Source of the DNA: Chthonomonadaceae bacterium
Lineage (GTDB): Bacteria; Armatimonadota; Chthonomonadetes; Chthonomonadales; Chthonomonadaceae
Length of the DNA: 64,000 bases
Reading direction: 5' to 3'
Assembly (NCBI GenBank): GCA_027459665.1
Contig: DAIDHN010000002.1
Span: forward strand, 62,001-126,000
The position numbers and the translations under genes are program-made. Shown here piece by piece: positions 59,560 to 64,000 of this stretch (position 1 is its first letter; each line of letters begins with the position of its first letter). Below the pieces are notes generated by a model that did not search any database, was not told the DNA's origin, and saw only the letters and a program-made list of their open reading frames with translations.

Positions 59560-60681
59560 TCATGCACGCACACATTTTGAACTACCTCCCAAAGGTGCAC
59601 TGGAATCTCGCACCACAAGTTCTACAGGAAACATTTCAGTGTGAGAGGTTGTATTATTTTCAGGGCTTGAATTGGATATTATCCATGTGTCGTCTTCTTT
59701 CGCTGGCAGCGGACTGTTCTCTATCTGTGAAAGCAGCAGATCAACCGCCCTCATTCCCATTCTGTAAAACGGCTGCCGAATGGTAGTGAGTCGGGGTGAG
59801 GCAACCCGTGCCAGTAGTGTATCATCAAACCCTGTCACCGATATTTCCTGTGGAACTGATAGCTCCTGCTCTGCAAGAGCTTCCATGCAGCCATAGGCAA
59901 TGTTGTCATTGCCGCATACAATCGCGGTTGGCAGACTGCCTCTTCCAAAACATGACAGCAGCTCCAGCACACGCACACGCCCCGTAGAGACATTGAACTG
60001 GCCTGGAAGCACCAACTCATCCGTATACTCCAGTCCTGCCTCTTCCAAAGCTTTTCTGTACCCTATTGTCCTCTGTCTGGCCCCAAGTAAATGCTCTCCG
60101 CCAGGAAAACAGGCTACACGCCTGTGCCCAAGCTCTATCAGATGCCTGGTAATCAAATACCCTCCCTGTTCATTGTCAATATCTATGTTCACCAGACGGG
60201 GGGCTTCTATACTGCCATGTACCATAATAGCAGGATTGTACTTTTGAATAGAATCTACCAGCTCGGGATGTAGGTTGTTGGGCGCAATAAACACCACGCC
60301 ATCCACTCTGCCGTCGCAAAACTGAAGAATGCGGTCATCTTCTTCCCAGCTGCTAAGCGATAGGATTGTAGTGTTTTGCCCCCATTCTCTTGCATGGTCC
60401 AGCAAACCATTGAGCATTTCCAGAAAATAGAGATTCACTTCATTCTTCTCCATCACCATGGCAACCCCAATGGTATGCATTCTCCGGTTGAGCAGACCCG
60501 ATGCAACGGCATTCCGCCTGTATTGAATGCGGGCGGCAGTTTCCAGCACACGCAGTCTGGTTGTCTCTGAAACCCGTGTGGACGAGGAGGTCGCGCCATT
60601 GAGCACAACAGATGCAACCATAACGCTCACACCTGCCTCTCTGGCAACATCAGAAAGTGTTGGTATATTACTTCGCTTCAT
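59560..60681 (-). CDS. LacI-family transcriptional regulator
   Basis: 373 residues. HTH at the N-terminus (LSDVAREAGVSVMVASVVLNG), hinge near residues 50-60, then the periplasmic-binding-like effector domain (HTIGVAMVMEKNEVN, ICGNDNIAYG, ISVTGFDDTLLARVASPRLTTIRQP). It ends with a short unstructured tail containing two cysteines. Effector likely a sugar. No Shine-Dalgarno precedes the ATG, and an extended -10 places the start of transcription on the ATG, suggesting a leaderless message. A perfect AT-rich palindrome 36-65 bases upstream may be an autoregulatory site. Confidence 0.9.
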   Translation of the reverse strand: MKRSNIPTLSDVAREAGVSVMVASVVLNGATSSSTRVSETTRLRVLETAARIQYRRNAVASGLLNRRMHTIGVAMVMEKNEVNLYFLEMLNGLLDHAREWGQNTTILSLSSWEEDDRILQFCDGRVDGVVFIAPNNLHPELVDSIQKYNPAIMVHGSIEAPRLVNIDIDNEQGGYLITRHLIELGHRRVACFPGGEHLLGARQRTIGYRKALEEAGLEYTDELVLPGQFNVSTGRVRVLELLSCFGRGSLPTAIVCGNDNIAYGCMEALAEQELSVPQEISVTGFDDTLLARVASPRLTTIRQPFYRMGMRAVDLLLSQIENSPLPAKEDDTWIISNSSPENNTTSHTEMFPVELVVRDSSAPLGGSSKCVRA

Positions 60682-60687
60682 ATTGAT

Positions 60688-60696
60688 ATTATAGCA
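60688..60696 (-). promoter_or_regulatory. Extended -10 of the LacI-family gene (leaderless start)
   Basis: TGC-TATAAT on the minus strand, ending 6 bases before the ATG, so +1 coincides with the A of ATG. No -35 match. Confidence 0.5.
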
Positions 60697-60716
60697 CTGT
60701 AGAAAAGAAAGTAGTA

Positions 60717-60746
60717 TTTTTTGAATTTAACTATAAATTCAAAAAA
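60717..60746. promoter_or_regulatory. Perfect 13-bp inverted repeat upstream of the LacI-family gene
   Basis: TTTTTTGAATTTA, 4-base spacer ACTA, TAAATTCAAAAAA. It lies between the divergent LacI and pseudopilin promoters. A classic LacI operator has a central CG, which this lacks. Confidence 0.45.
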
Positions 60747-60762
60747 TTTATCCTTAAATTAC

Positions 60763-60791
60763 TTGCAATCAAACATTTTTTGTTTTATAAT
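60763..60791 (+). promoter_or_regulatory. Promoter of the pseudopilin gene
   Basis: TTGCAA (60763-60768), exactly 17 bases, TATAAT (60786-60791). Predicted start near 60798, giving a leader of about 170 bases in which no riboswitch is recognised. Confidence 0.65.
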
Positions 60792-60971
60792 GACTGTGAA
60801 GAGTATGCACAAAAACTAACTCGAAAACTTTACTGGGCTTTACGAACACGAAACAACTCAGGGGCGTAATGCAATGCGCTGGCTGCAAATACCTTACACA
60901 AGGCGCAGCATGCTTTCGAATCACTCTATTGCGCACACTCTTGAAATCACAATCTTTCAGGGAACATACGC

Positions 60972-61769
60972 ATGACGTACACAAAAAAGGGCTTCACACT
61001 GATCGAACTGCTGGTAGTTATCGCAATTATCGCTATTCTTGCTGCTATTCTTTTTCCAGTATTCGCACAGGCCAGAGAAAAAGCAAGAGCCATCTCATGC
61101 CTCTCAAATGAAAAACAGATTGGCCTGGGAATCATGATGTATACACAGGACTACGACGAAGCATTTCCGTTTGGCCTGGACGCAAAATGGCAGGTGTCCT
61201 GGGCTGTAACTACACAGCCCTACATAAAAAACTACAATATATACAGATGCCCGGATGACTCAAATCTCAATCTGGGCTACTCTTGGATGTCTTCGTCATG
61301 GGCAGGAATCCCAATCTCCTATGGTGTCAACGGATTGATACAAACCAACTCCAGCGGAGTCACCTCTCTGCTGGGGGTAATGACACCTATGGCCCAATCG
61401 TGGATTTCACCCATGAGCGTTACACTTGCCAACGTAACTTATCCGGCAAATACTGTGCTGCTCGCCGACAAGCACAACACAGATGCTCTCACGGTAAAGG
61501 GGTTTGGCGTTCTTACCGGCTTTTATGGAGCTACTTTTGTTGGCGTCAACTACTTCGACTGGTCTGCACCCGGTGAAATCCCAAACGGCACACTCTCTGC
61601 AGCCAATGCCTATCCCAACGGCCCCAATGGAGCTGTGAGCACAACACACAGCAATATGGCTAACTTTCTCTTCATTGATGGGCACGCAAAAGCAATGGTT
61701 CCATCTGCCACCAATCCAGACCCGGTGCATCATCCCGAACTCAATCTCTGGCTTGCATCCCGTCCCTGA
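60972..61769 (+). CDS. Type II secretion/pilin-like prepilin, DUF1559 (H-X9-DG) type
   Basis: 265 residues. Class III prepilin leader [22 protein letters not shown] with Glu at +5 of the mature chain, cleaved by a prepilin peptidase. The following block [33 protein letters not shown] and the C-terminal [12 protein letters not shown] (H-X9-DG end) are typical for the very large pseudopilin families of Armatimonadota and Planctomycetes. The C-terminal beta-rich head should be exposed outside the cell. A weak AGGGAA precedes the ATG. Its role (adhesion, secretion) is not known. Confidence 0.92.
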   Translation: MTYTKKGFTLIELLVVIAIIAILAAILFPVFAQAREKARAISCLSNEKQIGLGIMMYTQDYDEAFPFGLDAKWQVSWAVTTQPYIKNYNIYRCPDDSNLNLGYSWMSSSWAGIPISYGVNGLIQTNSSGVTSLLGVMTPMAQSWISPMSVTLANVTYPANTVLLADKHNTDALTVKGFGVLTGFYGATFVGVNYFDWSAPGEIPNGTLSAANAYPNGPNGAVSTTHSNMANFLFIDGHAKAMVPSATNPDPVHHPELNLWLASRP

Positions 61770-61838
61770 TCTCTCAGGGTGAACCAAATATTGATTACGG
61801 TCTCTCCGTTCTTTTGTAGCACATGAAAGGAAGGTTGT

Positions 61839-62033
61839 ATGAAAACCAGGATGTTCCTGCTCTGGGCTGCTCTGCCTCTTCTGTTGCTGGCTGGCTGCAA
61901 CAGCAGTGCGCCTGCTCTTACTAAGCAGGAACAGAACAACTTCAAGGGAGGCGGGCCAATTCCGCCTCAGGCACGTGCAGAAATTGCAAAGCATATGGCA
62001 GCCATGAACAAATCAGGGCACTCTATTCCATAG
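61839..62033 (+). CDS. Small lipoprotein
   Basis: 64 residues with a textbook lipobox (LLLLAGC, Cys20) and a short mature part (GGGPIPPQARAEIAKHM). GGAAGG is a few bases ahead of the ATG. The FKGGGPIPPQAR-type core resembles tiny lipoproteins seen repeatedly in Armatimonadota genomes next to pseudopilins. Function unknown. After it, 62034-62274 shows no gene on either strand, only a short hairpin TGCAGGG...CCCTGCA near 62190. Confidence 0.8.
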   Translation: MKTRMFLLWAALPLLLLAGCNSSAPALTKQEQNNFKGGGPIPPQARAEIAKHMAAMNKSGHSIP

Positions 62034-62274
62034 TCGCATACAAGCTCCATACTGCAGCAGACGACTTTCAGGTATTGCTCACAGGCAAAATCCTGCAGGT
62101 CAACTGCTGCAGTCACCCTCTCAATGTATCCCCCAAACCACAGCGATGTGGGTGCCGCGTTGCCTTTGGCTGTAGATATCATTGCAGGGAACAGCCCCCT
62201 GCATGAAGAAATGTGTTATCGTACCAATGCATGCCCTGCACAATTCTATCTCTAACGCCAGAAAGAACACGGCA

Positions 62275-63153
62275 ATGATTATTCGATACAATGACAATTC
62301 AGGCAATATGCCTCGCCTGCGCCTGCAGCAGTCGCTGTGGGCGATGGGCAAACTACCTATGAATGCAGCGGAAGAATGGTCTTTGGTAGAAAAAATGACC
62401 AGAATCAAAAATGCAGGTTTTGAAGCGGTGGAATGCTGGCTCAACACAGAGAATGAGGCAGTTCATGGCGCCGCACTGCAGCAGGCCGGGCTGCATCTTG
62501 TGCTGGGGCATCGCCCTTATTCGGTAAGCGATGTACGCGACACGGTAGAACGGGCTGTGAGAATGCAGGCAGACTTTATTTTTGCCCAGCCTGCAGATGC
62601 GTATACATCTCTTTCAGACACCGTTGAGATATGCAGGGAAGGCTGCAGCATTGCCAACGAGCAGGGACTGGCGTTTTTTGTTGAGACACACCGCAGCAAC
62701 TACACAGAAAATTTGTTTCAAACGTTGCGTCTCATTGATGCATTCCCCGATATCCGATTCACTGCAGACCTGTCGCATTTTGTACTGGCAGGAGAGTTCT
62801 ATGGGTGGGATGAAGAACAGGCTCTCAACAAGATGCTGCCTGTACTGCAGCGCACCTCGCATATTCATGGTCGTATTTCGAACGGTGAACAGATACAAGT
62901 AGATGTGGGCAGCGGAGAAGGCGATACTGCCCAATTTTTTGTACGACTATGGAGCGCCGCAATGCAGAGCTGGCTTTCTGAAGCGCAGCCTGGAGATGTT
63001 TTCCCTTTCACCAGCGAACTTGGCCCGCCCCGCTATGCTATTACCCTGCCAGATGGTTCTGAGTTTAGCGATCGCTGGCAGCAAAGCCTGGTTATGCAGA
63101 AACTGGCGGCACAGGCATGGCAGACTGCCTCCGAAACATCCTCTCTTACTTGA
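62275..63153 (+). CDS. TIM-barrel sugar epimerase/isomerase-like protein
   Basis: 292 residues. Xylose-isomerase-like barrel: SLWAMGKLPMNAAEEW, FEAVECWLNTENEAVHG, FFVETHRSNYTENLFQTLRLI, IRFTADLSHFVLAGEFYG (metal-ligand Asp-x-x-His region), TSHIHGRISNGEQIQVDVGSGEG and TSELGPPRYAI. Some members isomerise sugars or act on inositol; this one is uncharacterised. Start is uncertain: ATG 62275 is used, ATG 62308 is also possible; both have weak ribosome sites. Confidence 0.82.
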   Translation: MIIRYNDNSGNMPRLRLQQSLWAMGKLPMNAAEEWSLVEKMTRIKNAGFEAVECWLNTENEAVHGAALQQAGLHLVLGHRPYSVSDVRDTVERAVRMQADFIFAQPADAYTSLSDTVEICREGCSIANEQGLAFFVETHRSNYTENLFQTLRLIDAFPDIRFTADLSHFVLAGEFYGWDEEQALNKMLPVLQRTSHIHGRISNGEQIQVDVGSGEGDTAQFFVRLWSAAMQSWLSEAQPGDVFPFTSELGPPRYAITLPDGSEFSDRWQQSLVMQKLAAQAWQTASETSSLT

Positions 63154-63261
63154 CACGGCTTCTCAAAGCATACACATCCCCTGCTGTCAAAACTACCTGA
63201 ATAGGTGTCATACTACCTTCAGGCACAATGGTGTCTTCGTTTGGAAAGGAATGAATGCCTC

Positions 63262-63999
63262 ATGCACCACACGGCAAAAAAAATGACGGCGCTTGGCATG
63301 GCGCTGTCTTGCGTGCTGCTTCTCACAGGTTGTCGCACTCGCAGTTTCCTCTCAACAAAACAGGAAGTTGCACTGGGCAAAGAAGGTGAACGAGAGGTCG
63401 AACAGGCATATAGACTCGATACTTCTTCGGCAGATGCAGACAGGGTGCGTGAAATTGGTGAAAAACTTCTGCAGCATATGCACCGCCGAAATATCCCATA
63501 CTCGTTTCATGTGATCAAAAGCAACGAAATCAATGCCTTTTCGCTGCCGGGCGGCCCAGTGTACGTGTACAGGGGTCTGCTCGATATGATTGGCAGCAAC
63601 AACAACGCTCTAGCCTGCATCATTGGTCATGAGCTGGGGCACATCAATGCAAGGCATGTGGCTAGAAACATTTCATCTAGCTTTGTAAACAATGTACTCA
63701 TTGCAGTACTCATTCCTAATCCCAATATTCAAAACGGAGCTTCTATAGTTACTCAGATTCTTTCACTCAAGTACAGTCGTGATGAAGAATACGAAGCGGA
63801 CTGGAGGGGGCTTTCCTACGCGGCCAAATCCGGTTACAATCCTGAAGGGATGATTCAGTTTTTTAAAAAGCTGGAACGGCTTTCTCGCAGGCAAAAAGGC
63901 GGCCCTCCAGAGTGGCTGCGCGACCACCCGCTCACCCGATCGCGTATAGCACGCGCCGAATACATCATAGAACATCATATGTATCGCTACGGAAAGTAG
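63262..63999 (+). CDS. M48-family metalloprotease lipoprotein
   Basis: 245 residues. The lipobox LLLTGC (Cys24) anchors it to a membrane. Zinc site HELGHINARH with the third ligand Glu in DEEYEADWRGLSYA; flanking blocks PGGPVYVYRGLLDM and HPLTRSRI match M48 peptidases such as BepA/YfgC-type proteases that degrade misassembled outer-membrane proteins. Without the TPR domain of BepA it is closer to LoiP-like proteins. AAGGA is 12 bases upstream of ATG. The gene ends one base before the window edge. Confidence 0.9.
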   Translation: MHHTAKKMTALGMALSCVLLLTGCRTRSFLSTKQEVALGKEGEREVEQAYRLDTSSADADRVREIGEKLLQHMHRRNIPYSFHVIKSNEINAFSLPGGPVYVYRGLLDMIGSNNNALACIIGHELGHINARHVARNISSSFVNNVLIAVLIPNPNIQNGASIVTQILSLKYSRDEEYEADWRGLSYAAKSGYNPEGMIQFFKKLERLSRRQKGGPPEWLRDHPLTRSRIARAEYIIEHHMYRYGK

Positions 64000-64000
64000 C

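Noticed and set aside
60798-60971. Riboswitch (for example GEMM c-di-GMP) in the 170-base pseudopilin leader
   Set aside because: The consensus core of known riboswitch classes is not visible; only an ordinary leader is supported.
61967-62182. Minus-strand 71-codon frame after the small lipoprotein
   Set aside because: Overlaps the lipoprotein gene, lacks a ribosome site, no recognisable family.
1-64000. tRNA, rRNA or CRISPR elements
   Set aside because: I looked through the gaps for T-arm motifs, rRNA-like blocks and regularly spaced repeats and found none.

Overview
This 64 kb window is bacterial chromosome with no phage, plasmid or IS signature. It most resembles a member of the Armatimonadota. 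The evidence for that is: a complete 20S proteasome operon whose small modifier is of the UBact type (Pup-like, ending Arg-Ser-Gly-Glu); a type II pseudopilin of the DUF1559 / H-X9-DG kind; a DUF6785-type multi-membrane protein; short secreted lipoproteins; and several HEAT-repeat proteins. This taxonomic reading is an inference from gene families, not a phylogeny. Genes are tightly packed, with many ATGA or 1-4 nt overlaps. TTG and GTG starts behind strong Shine-Dalgarno sequences are common, and several promoters look like extended -10 (TGN-TATAAT) sites. Many operons end in long perfect hairpins without a U tract.

Layout. 1-5.9 kb (+, one small gene on -): end of a hybrid histidine kinase, a secreted M1 aminopeptidase with a helical-repeat tail, a small unknown beta-rich protein, biotin carboxyl carrier protein, homoserine dehydrogenase and a DUF1854 protein. 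5.9-9.5 kb (-): a four-gene operon of two ABC-2 type ATPase/permease pairs. 9.6-16.2 kb (-): the proteasome operon in transcription order arc/mpa, dop, ubact, prcB, prcA, pafA. 16.4-18.4 kb (-): leuC-leuD. 18.4-24.7 kb (-): methyltransferase, carotenoid desaturase, PrxQ peroxiredoxin, HEAT-repeat exported protein, acyl-CoA dehydrogenase. 24.8-31.2 kb (+): DUF302 protein, DAHP synthase, two GT2 glycosyltransferases, an O-antigen-ligase-like protein with TPRs and a metallophosphoesterase. 31.3-34.1 kb (-): DUF1444 protein, trpD, trpC. 34.4-36.6 kb: convergent secreted GH16-like and GH30 glycosidases. 36.8-38.1 kb (+): a type II restriction-modification locus whose methyltransferase is internally deleted and frameshifted while the endonuclease reads intact. 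38.1-39.6 kb (-): SPFH-domain protein and a helical unknown. 39.9-41.4 kb (+): membrane cytochrome b plus Tat-exported molybdopterin oxidoreductase. 41.5-45.8 kb: chromate transporter, Eis-like acetyltransferase, anchored HEAT-repeat protein. 46-50.5 kb (+): cytochrome bd oxidase (cydAB), zinc-ribbon membrane protein, PHP-type histidinol phosphatase. 50.6-55.8 kb (+): large secreted glycosidase, ThuA-like protein, MFS transporter. 56-57.4 kb (+): ammonium transporter. 57.5-60.7 kb (-): LacI-family regulator and DUF6785 membrane protein. 61-64 kb (+): pseudopilin, small lipoprotein, TIM-barrel epimerase/isomerase-like protein, M48 metalloprotease lipoprotein.

How the genes work together. Amino-acid biosynthesis is scattered: hom for Thr/Met, leuCD for Leu, aroF plus trpDC for aromatics, hisK for His. 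The proteasome set is a self-contained tagging, unfolding and proteolysis system: PafA ligates UBact, Dop removes it, ARC unfolds and PrcAB degrades. The secreted glycosidases, ThuA, MFS transporter, LacI regulator and TIM-barrel protein suggest a heterotroph living on plant or microbial polysaccharides. CydAB, PrxQ and the Mo enzyme point to life with fluctuating oxygen. The most unusual items are the UBact proteasome operon with an ARC ATPase lacking the usual C-terminal docking motif, and the restriction system with a wrecked methyltransferase.
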